Of a DNA stretch of 64,000 nucleotides, positions 1 to 8,576 are shown one piece after another; position 1 is the first letter of the stretch, and each line of letters opens with the position of its first letter. The notes under the pieces are model-generated. The model saw nothing but the letters and a program-made list of their open reading frames with translations, ran no database searches and was not told where the DNA came from. This stretch comes from Flavobacterium sp. KJJ (lineage in GTDB: Bacteria > Bacteroidota > Bacteroidia > Flavobacteriales > Flavobacteriaceae). Where the stretch lies: the NCBI RefSeq assembly GCF_000708595.2, contig NZ_JARP01000002.1:186001-250000 (forward strand), written 5' to 3'. The translations under genes and the position numbers were made by a program.

Positions 1-1
1 T

Positions 2-46
2 TGGTACTTGGCCATAAGTACCACTTTCAGAGACTTTTTAGAATAA
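2..46 (+). CDS. C-terminal end of an unidentified upstream gene (partial)
   Basis: A reading frame open from the window edge ends at a TAA at 44-46 (last residues ...TTFRDFLE). A strong plus-strand hairpin terminator follows within about 25 bases, which suggests a plus-strand gene ends here. A second frame open to 67-69 would run into the terminator stem and is less likely. Fourteen residues are too few to name a family. Confidence 0.3.
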   Translation, partial: WYLAISTTFRDFLE

Positions 47-67
47 ATTTGGTTGGTTTATGTCAAT

Positions 68-105
68 AAAAATCCGTCGGCTTAATTTGGTGCTGGCGGG
101 TTTTT
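68..105 (+). terminator. Hairpin terminator of the gene entering from the left edge
   Basis: Arms 68-78 and 95-105 pair over 11 bp (with G-U pairs), the loop is 16 nt, and a T-rich run follows (101-116). It lies just downstream of the partial frame ending at 46. The remaining sequence from 106 to 370 holds only a doubtful small frame. Confidence 0.6.
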
Positions 106-225
106 ATTATTTTTTGGAGAAAAGTTTATTTTAACGCAACCTTTTTGATTTTTAGCTCTCTTTTATATTATGAAGTTAACTTGAGTTTGACCAAACTCTT
201 TATATCAACCCATAATATTTTAGTC

Positions 226-330
226 ATGAAAGAGAAAATAGAAGTGTTGTACAGTAAAAACCGAAAAAAAACCAAATTAAAACTACGAAAAGTATTGCGT
301 TTTATTTCAGAAAAAATAATACACAGATAA
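226..330 (+). CDS. Possible 34-residue basic peptide, doubtful
   Basis: A short frame from an ATG at 226 would encode a very basic peptide (MKEKIEVLY..., many Lys/Arg). It fills part of a 370-base gap between two terminators. There is no clear promoter, no ribosome binding site and no recognised family, and such frames arise by chance in AT-rich DNA. A TTG at 145 would extend it in frame. I list it only because nothing else explains the gap. Confidence 0.15.
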   Translation: MKEKIEVLYSKNRKKTKLKLRKVLRFISEKIIHR

Positions 331-370
331 ATTTTGGATATAAATAAGGGGTTATTTTAGTTCAAAAGAA

Positions 371-406
371 AACCCGACAATCCTGATGCTTAAGGTTTGT
401 CGGGTT
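371..406 (-). terminator. Terminator of the plsC-like gene
   Basis: Perfect 10-bp arms 371-380 and 397-406 (AACCCGACAA / TTGTCGGGTT) with a 16-nt loop. Read on the minus strand a T-rich tail follows. It sits 14 bases beyond the stop of the acyltransferase gene. Confidence 0.75.
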
Positions 407-419
407 ATATATTTTGAAA

Positions 420-1175
420 TTATTTTTTAGGTTTCTCTTTTTTAAATTCAAGCAATCCTTTGTATATCAATTGTCTAATTTGATCCCGAAGATCTTTTCG
501 GTTTTCGCCGCCTAATCCTTTTGTTTCTACAAATGGCAGGACTTTTACGCGCATTTTTCCTGGGCTTCCACTTAAAAAAGTATATGAAAAACGCTCTTTG
601 TTATCGGCAAAAACAATCGGAACTATCGGAATTTGATGCTCAATTGCTAGACGAAATGCTCCGTCTTTAAACTCATCCAGCAAAACACTTTCGTCATCTG
701 GAACTCCTCCTTCTGGAAAAATACAAATACTAAGCCCTTGATTTAGTCTGTCTTGCGCTCTTTTAAAAACGTCATTTTTACTTCTAGAAGAATTTCTGTC
801 AACCAAAATACATGTTCGTTTGTAGAAAAAACCAAATAACGGAATTTTAACCAACTCTTTTTTTCCAACAAATACAAACGGATTTCTAACTACTGCCAAC
901 ATTAGCATGATGTCGGTCATCGAAGTATGATTCGCTACAATCATGTAGCTTTTGTTTTTTATTAATTTCTCTTGACGTTCGACTTTATAATAAAAACCCA
1001 TCCCAAAAAGGATAAATTTAGCCCAAATGCGAGCCATTTTAAAGAAATACGGATATCCACTTTCTGATATAATAGAAATCAGCAAAAACGGCAACATAAT
1101 CAATATCGGAATGGCCATCAGAATATAAAACCAAATGCGCCATAAAACCCAAAAAACAATCTTAATTCCTTTCAT
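420..1175 (-). CDS. plsC: 1-acyl-sn-glycerol-3-phosphate acyltransferase (PlsC family)
   Basis: Transfers an acyl chain to lysophosphatidic acid to make phosphatidic acid at the inner face of the cytoplasmic membrane. The catalytic H-x4-D block is NHTSMTD (residues 82-88) and the second acyltransferase block is FPEGG (153-157). The first 60 residues are hydrophobic and probably form one or two membrane segments. Its 251 residues are normal for PlsC. The ATG at 1175 is preceded by a TACATTTG element only five bases away, so the transcript may have almost no leader. A terminator follows. Other lysophospholipid acyltransferases share these motifs, so the acceptor is inferred. Confidence 0.88.
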   Translation of the reverse strand: MKGIKIVFWVLWRIWFYILMAIPILIMLPFLLISIISESGYPYFFKMARIWAKFILFGMGFYYKVERQEKLIKNKSYMIVANHTSMTDIMLMLAVVRNPFVFVGKKELVKIPLFGFFYKRTCILVDRNSSRSKNDVFKRAQDRLNQGLSICIFPEGGVPDDESVLLDEFKDGAFRLAIEHQIPIVPIVFADNKERFSYTFLSGSPGKMRVKVLPFVETKGLGGENRKDLRDQIRQLIYKGLLEFKKEKPKK

Positions 1176-1180
1176 GGTTT

Positions 1181-1188
1181 CAAATGTA
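1181..1188 (-). promoter_or_regulatory. Bacteroidota -7 promoter element for plsC
   Basis: CAAATGTA on the plus strand reads TACATTTG on the minus strand, an exact TAnnTTTG match directly before the ATG at 1175. I found no convincing -33 TTG. If used, transcription would start at or within a few bases of the start codon. Confidence 0.45.
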
Positions 1189-1279
1189 AGAAAAGAGAAA
1201 TTAATTTAGATTCTTAGCTCATTAGATTTTTAGAATATTAGGCTTTTCTTTTAAAATAAACTTTAAATCCGCTATATGT

Positions 1280-1344
1280 AAAATAAACTTGCAGAGTTTG
1301 CGAAAAACTTTGCGAACTTTGCCGATAAAAAAAATAAACTTGCA
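1280..1344 (+). repeat. Direct repeat AAAATAAACTTGCA upstream of trpS
   Basis: The 14-mer occurs at 1280-1293 and 1331-1344, each followed by a TTTGC-containing stretch. The region between is made of near-copies of AACTTTGC. The second copy ends in AATCTTTG, one base from the TAnnTTTG promoter element, 33 bases before the trpS ATG. It may be a duplicated promoter. Confidence 0.45.
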
Positions 1345-1376
1345 ATCTTTGCAGTTAAAGAATAAGAAAAACGAGA

Positions 1377-2351
1377 ATGGCAAAAATACTTACTGGTGTT
1401 CAGAGTACTGGAACGCCACACTTAGGCAATTTATTGGGCGCAATTATTCCTGCAATTGAGTTATCAAACAATCCGGCAAACGAATCGTATTTGTTTATCG
1501 CTGATTTACATTCGATAACACAAATTAAGGACGGGAAAACTTTAAGAGAAAACACATATAGCACTGCTGCTGCATGGCTTGCATGCGGATTAAATCCTGA
1601 CAAAGTTACATTTTACAGACAGTCTGATGTAACTCAAACAGCCGAATTGACTTGGTATTTAAGTTGCTTTTTTCCGTTTCAGCGTTTGACTTTAGCACAT
1701 TCTTTCAAAGATAAATCAGATCGTTTAGAAGACGTGAATGCTGGACTTTTTACTTATCCGATGTTAATGGCGGCAGATATTTTGTTATATGATGCCAAAT
1801 TTGTTCCGGTTGGAAAAGACCAATTGCAGCATTTAGAAATCACACGCGATGTGGCTTCCCGTTTCAATCATCAAATGGGCGAAACATTTGTAATTCCTGA
1901 AGCTAAAATTCAAGAAGACAGTATGTTGATTCCGGGAACGAATGGCGGAAAAATGAGTAAATCGGCCAATAATATTATCAATATTTTCTTGGATGATAAA
2001 TCACTTCGAAAACAAGTAATGAGTATTGAAACGGACAGTACACCGCTTGAAGAACCAAAAAATCCAGATACTTGTAATGCTTTTGCAATTTATTCGCTTT
2101 TAGCAGATGATGCCCAAATTGCAGCAATGAGAGCCAATTATTTAGGAGGTAATTATGGTTACGGTCATGCAAAACAGGCTCTTTTTGAATTGATTACAGA
2201 AAAATTTAAAACTGAAAGAGAAAAATACAATTACTACATCAACAATCTTGAAGAAGTAGATGCACTATTGAAAAAAGGAGCTTCAAAAGCTTCAGTTGTA
2301 GCTGATGGCGTTTTGGCAAAAGTTCGTCAAGTTCTTGGATTTGAAAAATAG
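1377..2351 (+). CDS. trpS: Tryptophan--tRNA ligase
   Basis: Cytoplasmic class I aminoacyl-tRNA synthetase that charges tRNA-Trp. The ATP-binding HIGH-type signature is PHLGN (residues 14-18) within GVQSTGTPHLGNLLG, and the second signature is an intact KMSKS (192-196). At 324 residues it is the normal bacterial length. The ATG at 1377 is chosen because the TrpRS core starts at once (MAKILTGVQ). It stands alone between plsC and the convergent dprA, with a hairpin terminator after the stop. Identification is firm. Confidence 0.97.
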   Translation: MAKILTGVQSTGTPHLGNLLGAIIPAIELSNNPANESYLFIADLHSITQIKDGKTLRENTYSTAAAWLACGLNPDKVTFYRQSDVTQTAELTWYLSCFFPFQRLTLAHSFKDKSDRLEDVNAGLFTYPMLMAADILLYDAKFVPVGKDQLQHLEITRDVASRFNHQMGETFVIPEAKIQEDSMLIPGTNGGKMSKSANNIINIFLDDKSLRKQVMSIETDSTPLEEPKNPDTCNAFAIYSLLADDAQIAAMRANYLGGNYGYGHAKQALFELITEKFKTEREKYNYYINNLEEVDALLKKGASKASVVADGVLAKVRQVLGFEK

Positions 2352-2366
2352 AAATATGGGTCAGGA

Positions 2367-2410
2367 ATTACAACAATTTCAATCAGTGAATTTTTGAAAA
2401 TTGTTGTAAT
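2367..2410 (+). terminator. Shared terminator between trpS and dprA
   Basis: Perfect 13-bp arms 2367-2379 and 2398-2410 (ATTACAACAATTT and complement), an 18-nt loop and a following T run. It lies between convergent genes and may end transcription from both sides. Confidence 0.7.
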
Positions 2411-2430
2411 TTTTGACAATTGTTTTTTTA

Positions 2431-3531
2431 TTAGATTGCCTCAAACAATTTTCCCGGCAACGGCCTAATTACACCTTTAAGTTCCATATTCAGAAGAATT
2501 CCCGAAATTCTATATATTGGAAAATCGCATTGCAGCGCAATAACATCCAGCAATTCTTTTCCGTTTATTAACAAGAAATCGTAAATCCTTTGTTCATCAG
2601 GTTCTAAATTGACAAACAATTGTTTTTGTATCGGTTTTGCTTTATTTTCAACATCCCAATTCAGCATATAAATTAAATCGGCGGCACTGCTCAAAACATT
2701 TGCTTTTTGCGTTTTAATGAGATCATTACAGCCTTGGCTATATTTATCTGTAACACGCCCCGGAACGGCGAAAACATCACGGTTATAATCGTTGGCCATA
2801 TTCGCCGTAATAAGCGATCCGCCTCGATCTGCAGATTCTATAACAATGGTGGCTTCGGTCATTCCGGCAACGATGCGGTTTCGGCGTACAAATTTTTCTT
2901 TATCTGGGTTTGAGGAGCTCCAAAACTCGGTAATAAATCCGCCATTTTCTTCCATTTTTGCAATATATTTTTTGTGCGTTTTTGGATAAATTTGGTTTAA
3001 ACCATGTGCTAAAACTCCAATTGTCTGCAAGTTGTTTTCCATCGCCAATTGATGCGCGACAATATCAACTCCGTAGGCAAATCCACTTACAATAACTGGA
3101 TCAAGAGGTACTAAATCTTCGATTAATTTTTTGCAGAAGTCTGTTCCGTACGAAGTAATCTGGCGAGTTCCGACAATACTGATTAATTTTTTGTTTTTTA
3201 AATTTATTTTCCCAGACGAAAAAATCAAAACAGGAGAATCGATACAATGTTTAAGCCTTTCCGGATAATCTTCATCCTGAAAAAAGGAAACTTTTATACG
3301 ATCCGATTTAATAAATTCAAGTTCCTGATTGGCTTTTTCAAAAATGGTTTTGTCTTTTAAATTTCGAAGCAATACAGAACCAACTCCATCAATTCCAGAT
3401 ATTTGAGTTGGTTTCATTTTAAAAACAGATTCGGCATTGCCACAATGCATCAACAATTTTTTGGCCATAATATCTCCAACGCCATCCACTTTTAATAAGG
3501 CTAATAAATAAAATAATTCTTGATCTAACAT
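2431..3531 (-). CDS. dprA: DNA-processing protein DprA (Smf)
   Basis: Loads RecA on incoming single-stranded DNA during natural transformation. It has an N-terminal helix-hairpin-helix-like segment (residues 1-70) and a Rossmann-like DprA core with GTR (121-123), SGFAYGVD (149-156), the Gly-rich block LAHGLNQIYPKTH (174-186), RNRI (217-220) and RGGSLITANMA (236-246). A C-terminal winged-helix domain occupies about 305-366. The 366 residues match the family. No other competence gene is adjacent. A minus-strand promoter match lies about 75 bases upstream. Confidence 0.95.
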   Translation of the reverse strand: MLDQELFYLLALLKVDGVGDIMAKKLLMHCGNAESVFKMKPTQISGIDGVGSVLLRNLKDKTIFEKANQELEFIKSDRIKVSFFQDEDYPERLKHCIDSPVLIFSSGKINLKNKKLISIVGTRQITSYGTDFCKKLIEDLVPLDPVIVSGFAYGVDIVAHQLAMENNLQTIGVLAHGLNQIYPKTHKKYIAKMEENGGFITEFWSSSNPDKEKFVRRNRIVAGMTEATIVIESADRGGSLITANMANDYNRDVFAVPGRVTDKYSQGCNDLIKTQKANVLSSAADLIYMLNWDVENKAKPIQKQLFVNLEPDEQRIYDFLLINGKELLDVIALQCDFPIYRISGILLNMELKGVIRPLPGKLFEAI

Positions 3532-3603
3532 GGCTTTTAAATTGTGTTAAGCGTGGCGAAAAATTTTTGAAATCAACATTTTGCAATCGATTTTTAAGAA
3601 TGG

Positions 3604-3637
3604 CAAATATATAAATTAGAAGTAAATTCTTTCAAAA
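3604..3637 (-). promoter_or_regulatory. Promoter of dprA
   Basis: On the minus strand a T-rich TTTTG (3633-3637) and TATATTTG (3604-3611) are separated by 21 bases, within the usual -33/-7 spacing for Bacteroidota. The leader to the ATG at 3531 would be about 65 bases. Confidence 0.5.
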
Positions 3638-3752
3638 AATAAATAATTAAACATTTCGCAGGAGTTTTAATAAAACACTAAATTTATTTAACTAATTGAA
3701 AATTAATTGTATATAAAAATATTCGAATTGTTAATAAAAATTGTGAATAAAA

Positions 3753-3783
3753 TTTTGATAACTATATTCGTTGCATAACTTTG
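3753..3783 (+). promoter_or_regulatory. Promoter of the HU/SPOR gene
   Basis: TTTTG at 3753-3757 and TAACTTTG at 3776-3783 are 18 bases apart, an excellent -33/-7 pair. The -7 element overlaps an upstream TTG (3771) that could otherwise be read as a start. Transcription should therefore begin near 3788 and the real start is the ATG at 3789. Confidence 0.6.
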
Positions 3784-3788
3784 TTACT

Positions 3789-4748
3789 ATGAAAATCGAA
3801 ACTTATATAGCACAGTTATTATATCGTTATCAGTGTGTAACGGTTCCAGGCTTTGGAGCATTTTTAACCGAAATTCAATCGGCACAGCTGAATGAAAGCA
3901 CAAATTCGTTTTTTCCGCCTAAAAAAATGCTCTCTTTTAACAGTCATCTTAAAAACAATGATGGACTGTTGGCTAATCATATCGCTCACTCAGAAAAAAC
4001 ATCATATGGTTTTGCTGTCAGCGCAATCGCATTCGAAGTTTTAAGCTGGAAGAAAACCTTAGAAGAAGGAGGTTCAATCAGTTTGAAGAATATTGGAGAA
4101 ATTCGTTTTAATTCTGAAAAAAATATCATTTTTACACCAAACGATCAAACTAACTATTTGGCGACTTCTTTTGGATTAAGCCCGTTTGTTTCTCCGATTG
4201 TAAAAAAAGAGATCTTCGAGAAAAAAATCGAGAAAATTACAGAAAAAGAAACAGTTGCATTATATGAGGACGAAGAAAAATCATCAAATTCTCTTTTAAA
4301 ATATGCTGCATTTTTTGTCTTAGGACTTGGAATCACAGGAAGCATTGGATATCCTTTGTATCAAAATCAGATCGACAGCAAAACACTTATTGTAGAAAGT
4401 GCTGTTCAGAAAAAAGTACAAAACAAAATTCAGGAAGCTACATTTTTTATCCAAAATCCATTGCCTGCAGTAACACTTTCAGTTGACTCTGCAAAAGTAG
4501 AAATGGCTGAAAAAGTAATGCCTTACCATATTATGGCTGGCGCTTACAGAAGCGAACAAAATGCACGAAAAGCGTATAACCAACTAATTAAGGATGGTTA
4601 CCAAGCAAGAATGCTAGGAGAAAACAAACACGGATTATTTCCTGTTTTGTACGGAAGCTACGCAACAATGGCTGAAGCCGAAAAAGCACAAAAAGAAATA
4701 CAAAAAGGCGAAAATCCAGATGCTTGGATTCTCATCGAAAATCTATAA
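3789..4748 (+). CDS. HU-domain (CCDC81-like) and SPOR-domain membrane protein
   Basis: With the ATG at 3789 the protein has 319 residues. The first ~140 residues (MKIETYIAQLLYRYQ...VPGFGAF) look like the CCDC81-like HU domain common in Bacteroidota. One membrane segment lies at about 170-190, then a linker, then a C-terminal SPOR domain (last ~75 residues, PYHIMAGAYRSEQNARKAY onward) of the kind that binds denuded peptidoglycan at division sites. The order suggests a cytoplasmic HU domain and a periplasmic SPOR domain. A TTG at 3771 is rejected as start because the -7 promoter element overlaps it. The role in linking nucleoid to envelope is inference. Confidence 0.85.
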   Translation: MKIETYIAQLLYRYQCVTVPGFGAFLTEIQSAQLNESTNSFFPPKKMLSFNSHLKNNDGLLANHIAHSEKTSYGFAVSAIAFEVLSWKKTLEEGGSISLKNIGEIRFNSEKNIIFTPNDQTNYLATSFGLSPFVSPIVKKEIFEKKIEKITEKETVALYEDEEKSSNSLLKYAAFFVLGLGITGSIGYPLYQNQIDSKTLIVESAVQKKVQNKIQEATFFIQNPLPAVTLSVDSAKVEMAEKVMPYHIMAGAYRSEQNARKAYNQLIKDGYQARMLGENKHGLFPVLYGSYATMAEAEKAQKEIQKGENPDAWILIENL

Positions 4749-4754
4749 AATTTT

Positions 4755-4784
4755 AAAAATCCTATTCAGCCGAATAGGATTTTT
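4755..4784 (+). terminator. Terminator of the HU/SPOR gene
   Basis: Perfect 13-bp arms 4755-4767 and 4772-4784 around the loop AGCC, continuing into a T run. It lies just after the stop at 4748. Confidence 0.85.
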
Positions 4785-4842
4785 TTGTCTTATTTTATCT
4801 TTTTAAAAACCTCATTATACTGCCTACAGATAATTGTACGGC

Positions 4843-4850
4843 TATTTTTG
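4843..4850 (+). promoter_or_regulatory. -7 promoter element before the coiled-coil gene
   Basis: TATTTTTG is an exact match to TAnnTTTG, 28 bases before the ATG at 4878. The -33 element is weak. It supports 4878, not an earlier start inside the preceding terminator. Confidence 0.45.
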
Positions 4851-4877
4851 CGCTTATTTATTATTAAAAATAACGCA

Positions 4878-5321
4878 ATGAATTTTACATTAAAATTATG
4901 TTTAGCTCTACTTTTAGCGATGAATTCTCAGTCTTTTTTTGCACAACAAATCAAAGACCAGAAAACTCAGGAAATTGAATTTAGAAATTCAGAAAATGAA
5001 GCAAGAAGAATTTCAGAAGAGAATCATAAAAGACTTGACGACAAAATTTCAGACTTAAAGAAACAACAAAAAGAAGTTGAAACAAAGAAGAAAAACCTCG
5101 TTAAATCTGAAAATGATTTAAAATCAACACAAGAAAAAATCAGCAAATTGGAACTTGCAAATCAAAAGATCGAAAGTAAAATAACAACAACTTCGGTTTC
5201 TGATGAAGAAATTCAAAAACAAAGAATAAAAACTAAAGAAAACGAGGTAAGTATTCAAAAACTTAAATTGACGCAAATAACACAGCAAAAAGAGCTCGAA
5301 AAGGTTATTTCATCGCTGTAA
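4878..5321 (+). CDS. Exported coiled-coil protein of unknown function
   Basis: 147 residues. The N-terminus (MNFTLKLCLALLLAMNSQSFFAQQ) is a signal peptide with a likely cleavage after FFA. The rest is a charged, Lys/Glu/Gln-rich helix with heptad-like spacing, so a long coiled coil in the periplasm or at the surface is expected. A start at 4785 is possible in frame but lies in the previous terminator's T run and would precede the -7 element. I do not recognise a family. It ends at a 17-bp bidirectional terminator shared with the next gene. Confidence 0.7.
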   Translation: MNFTLKLCLALLLAMNSQSFFAQQIKDQKTQEIEFRNSENEARRISEENHKRLDDKISDLKKQQKEVETKKKNLVKSENDLKSTQEKISKLELANQKIESKITTTSVSDEEIQKQRIKTKENEVSIQKLKLTQITQQKELEKVISSL

Positions 5322-5357
5322 ACAAAAAACCCAATTCAATGAATTGGGTTTTTTGTT
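5321..5357. terminator. Bidirectional terminator with a 17-bp perfect stem
   Basis: Arms 5321-5337 and 5341-5357 pair perfectly around a 3-nt loop, with A-tract and T-tract flanks, between two convergent genes. The arms touch the stop codons of both genes. Confidence 0.9.
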
Positions 5358-6115
5358 TATCGTGGAACAATGATTGCATCTTGAGAAAGTATTTCTTCAC
5401 CGTTTTGGTAAATCGTGAGTGAAGCTGGCGGCGAATCTGAAGTGCCTAAAACAATAATGTAGCACTCGTAAAGATACGCACCTTTTTTAAAATTGAATTT
5501 GCTGTTTCCTCCACTTCCATCTGCAATCCATTTTCCGTTAGAAATTATTAAATCCGGTTCTTCGCTCATGGATTTTTTAATTGACCATGAAGCGTATCTG
5601 TAATTTTCATTTCCTAAATCGTCAATTCTTATTCGGAATTTTGATGTTTCTAAAATATAAAGCGGTTTTTTGAAAGTTGCAATAGATGAATGTAATTTTG
5701 TTTTCTCTCCCGAGATCAACTTATTTTTAAGAGCGTTCTCTGCTTTAGATTGGTAATTGATACTTATAATTTTTCCGTCAGTATCAATCCATAAAGTACC
5801 CTGATTCAGCATAATACCGCGCCAGCCAACCTCAGACCAATCTTTGGCCGGATTCGATTTTACTATTTCTGCTTTTAAAGCAGCATCAAAAATTTGATCG
5901 TATCTCTTTAAAAATTCAGCTTTGTTTTTAACAGCAGGAATAGGATATTCACGACTGAGCGGAAAAGAGATAAAAAAAGCAACTCCAGCTTTGTTATTAC
6001 TTTTTACATTTGCGATAAAGCTTTTAACGAACTTTTGATATTCTGGTTTTAAATCCTGACTTACAGCATTCTGCAGTGAAAAAATAAGTAATGCAATGTA
6101 TATTAACTTTTTCAT
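5357..6115 (-). CDS. Exported protein of unknown function
   Basis: 252 residues with a clear signal peptide (MKKLIYIALLIFSLQNAVSQ), so it is exported. The N-terminal half (about 20-125) resembles small secreted domains with conserved Trp (DWSEVGWRGIMLNQGTLWID). The C-terminal half has beta-strand character ending in YQNGEEILSQDAIIVPR. No catalytic motif, lipobox or known family is recognisable. It is isolated, between a bidirectional terminator and the helicase gene. Confidence 0.7.
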   Translation of the reverse strand: MKKLIYIALLIFSLQNAVSQDLKPEYQKFVKSFIANVKSNNKAGVAFFISFPLSREYPIPAVKNKAEFLKRYDQIFDAALKAEIVKSNPAKDWSEVGWRGIMLNQGTLWIDTDGKIISINYQSKAENALKNKLISGEKTKLHSSIATFKKPLYILETSKFRIRIDDLGNENYRYASWSIKKSMSEEPDLIISNGKWIADGSGGNSKFNFKKGAYLYECYIIVLGTSDSPPASLTIYQNGEEILSQDAIIVPR

Positions 6116-6198
6116 GTTTTCTATTTTACATAATGTTTTTACGAGTAGCTTTTAAATCTAAGTTTTTAGATTGTCAACCTAAGATACAAAATTTAAAA

Positions 6199-8478
6199 TC
6201 AATTTATGCTGGCTTTGAACATTTTAAGTTCATCCCACGTAAATTCATCTCCATGTTTTTCTTTTAATCCGTTCAAAGATTCTTCCTGATAAAACTCAAA
6301 AGCATCACGAAGTGCCAAGATTTTATCGTACGGCAGCACATCAGAAATATCAACTTTTTTGGCTTGAATCAGTTTTACGAGATGCATTTCTATAGTTTGA
6401 ACTGTGAGCTTTCGAATACGTGCAATATCTTCAATAGAATTTTTCTCGAGCCAAAGTTCATGCGTTTCTTCTACAGTGGTCTTTTTTATGGATTTTGGCT
6501 CATTTTTATCGAGTTTTTTCGCCACGTAACGCACAACAGGTTCATCGAGTTTAAAAATATCAGTATTGCTCATATTAAACTCCTCCCGAATTTTCGAAAT
6601 TTTATCCGTTTTGAAATTCTTAATCGCGGGTGATGTTAGTTTTTCTTTAGAAATTGGTTCTCCAGCCACTACAATTTCTATAAGCAGTTTGGCTTTCATT
6701 AAACGCAAAACGGCTTTCGTTTGAAGATCATCTAGAAAAGCTAATTCTTCATAAAACTCTTTTACTTTTTTAAATTTCTGAATTTCAGCCATTTTCTGCA
6801 AAAGATCTGTTACCAACTTATCCATTGGCTTAAAGAAATAATCGTATGCTGCCACTACCCTTTCCTGCACAAAATACAAATCGACAGTTTCTTTATTAAA
6901 AATTTTATTGAGCTGCTGGATAAATTTTTGAGCTGGATCTACGAGTGAATCCATTGTTTCTAAACGTTTATGTGCCCAAGCAGAATGTTTTGCTTTTTCT
7001 GAATTTACAGCATTTTCATTATAACTAAAACGATGATTACGCCATTCTTGAGCGAGATCTGTCCAATTAAAACTGTTAATCAAATAGTTATGAATAAAAT
7101 TTTTAGTTTCAAAATGCAAAGAATGCTTTAAAACTTCTTCGGTAGCTTTGTTCAAAGCGTAGTCCATTACATCTTGATCGTTAGAAATGCCATTCATTTG
7201 TATCGGAGAAAGCAAAATAAGCCCGTTTAAAGACGTTAAACGCGATAATGCCACATATGCCTGTCCTGGCAAAAAAACTTGCGATACATCAAGCGCTGCT
7301 TTCTCAAAAGTTAAACCTTGACTTTTATGAACCGTAATTGCCCAAGCCAATTTGATTGGATAATGCGCAAAAGTGCCTAAAACTTCTTCTTCAATCTCTT
7401 TTGTAAGCTCGTTTACTTTATAACGTATATTTTTCCACTCGTATTTTTCAACTTCAATTGTTTTGTTCTCTTCCGGAAAATGCACGAAGATTTCTTCTGG
7501 TGAAAGTGACTTGATAACGCCCATTTTTCCATTAAAATAGCGCTTTTCAAAAGATAAATCGTTCTTTACGAACATAATCTGAGCACCTACTTTTAGTTTT
7601 AAATTTTCTTCAACCGGAAAAATTTTCTCTGGAAAATCACCCACAACAAAAGGCTGAAAAGTATATTCATTTCCTGCTAAATCACTAATTGCCTGTTCGT
7701 TCATAGAATCAGCCTTCGCATTATGCGTCGTTAATGTGATGTAGCCCTTATTATTTTTTAAATCGAAATCTGGTTTTACATATTCGTTTAAAATCTCAAT
7801 ATCCTGAGGTGTAATCTGATTGTTTCGAAGATTGTTCAAAACAGATATAAATTTATCATCTGTCTGGCGGTAAATCTTAGATAATTCGATATACAACGGT
7901 GGATTTTGCTGCATTACATGCGAATGAAAAAAGAATTTTCCTTTATAAAAATTGCGTAAAGTGCGCCATTCTTCATCCCGAATTACTGGTGGCAGCTGCA
8001 ATAAATCGCCAATAAAAAGCACCTGAACGCCTCCAAAAGCGCGTGTATTTTTACGGACTGTCTGCATCATAAAATCTATAGCATCCAGCAAATCAGCACG
8101 AAGCATACTTACTTCATCAATAATCAGCAACTCCATGTTTTTTATGACATTTCGCTTGACATTATTCATTTTGAAATGTCTTCTCAACGTTTCTTTATTC
8201 TCAAATTTTACTGTTTCAGTAAACTGTGAATTATTCTCATACGAAGGAATAAAAGCCGAAAATGGCAGTTGAAACATCGAATGAATCGTTACACCGCCAG
8301 CATTTAAGGCCGCAATTCCAGTAGGCGCTACAACTACAGTGTTTTTGTGAGTGGTGGCGATAATTTCGCGCAAAAGAGTGGTTTTACCTGTTCCGGCTTT
8401 ACCAGTCAGAAAGATAGATTTTTGTGTTTGATTAATGAATTGTAAGGTGTAAGCAGCTGCTTCTGAAACGTTTTGCAT
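6199..8478 (-). CDS. Pif1/RecD-like superfamily 1 helicase with C-terminal helix-turn-helix
   Basis: 759 residues. Walker A is GKAGTGKTT (26-34), Walker B LLIIDEVSM (117-125), motif III GDLLQLPP, and the C-terminal helicase motifs include a YRQ block, TVHKSQGLTFEKA and YVALSRLTSLNGL. This is the Pif1/RecD branch, which unwinds DNA 5' to 3'. After the helicase core comes a linker and, from about 672, a helix-turn-helix (SIEDIARIRKLTVQTIEMHL) resembling the HTH_40 domain also found at RecQ C-termini. Its exact DNA substrate cannot be deduced. The gene is single, with the OmpH-like gene's terminator upstream. Confidence 0.9.
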   Translation of the reverse strand: MQNVSEAAAYTLQFINQTQKSIFLTGKAGTGKTTLLREIIATTHKNTVVVAPTGIAALNAGGVTIHSMFQLPFSAFIPSYENNSQFTETVKFENKETLRRHFKMNNVKRNVIKNMELLIIDEVSMLRADLLDAIDFMMQTVRKNTRAFGGVQVLFIGDLLQLPPVIRDEEWRTLRNFYKGKFFFHSHVMQQNPPLYIELSKIYRQTDDKFISVLNNLRNNQITPQDIEILNEYVKPDFDLKNNKGYITLTTHNAKADSMNEQAISDLAGNEYTFQPFVVGDFPEKIFPVEENLKLKVGAQIMFVKNDLSFEKRYFNGKMGVIKSLSPEEIFVHFPEENKTIEVEKYEWKNIRYKVNELTKEIEEEVLGTFAHYPIKLAWAITVHKSQGLTFEKAALDVSQVFLPGQAYVALSRLTSLNGLILLSPIQMNGISNDQDVMDYALNKATEEVLKHSLHFETKNFIHNYLINSFNWTDLAQEWRNHRFSYNENAVNSEKAKHSAWAHKRLETMDSLVDPAQKFIQQLNKIFNKETVDLYFVQERVVAAYDYFFKPMDKLVTDLLQKMAEIQKFKKVKEFYEELAFLDDLQTKAVLRLMKAKLLIEIVVAGEPISKEKLTSPAIKNFKTDKISKIREEFNMSNTDIFKLDEPVVRYVAKKLDKNEPKSIKKTTVEETHELWLEKNSIEDIARIRKLTVQTIEMHLVKLIQAKKVDISDVLPYDKILALRDAFEFYQEESLNGLKEKHGDEFTWDELKMFKASIN

Positions 8479-8522
8479 TTGGCGTATATTGAAAACTAAA
8501 AGTATCGCATTTTTATAAAAGA

Positions 8523-8554
8523 AAAAACCTAAATCTCTTAAGATTTAGGTTTTT
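8523..8554 (-). terminator. Terminator of the OmpH/Skp-like gene
   Basis: Perfect 14-bp arms 8523-8536 and 8541-8554 with a 4-nt loop. A T run follows on the minus strand. It separates the OmpH-like gene from the helicase. Confidence 0.85.
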
Positions 8555-8576
8555 AAATAGTTAGTTAACTTGGCAG

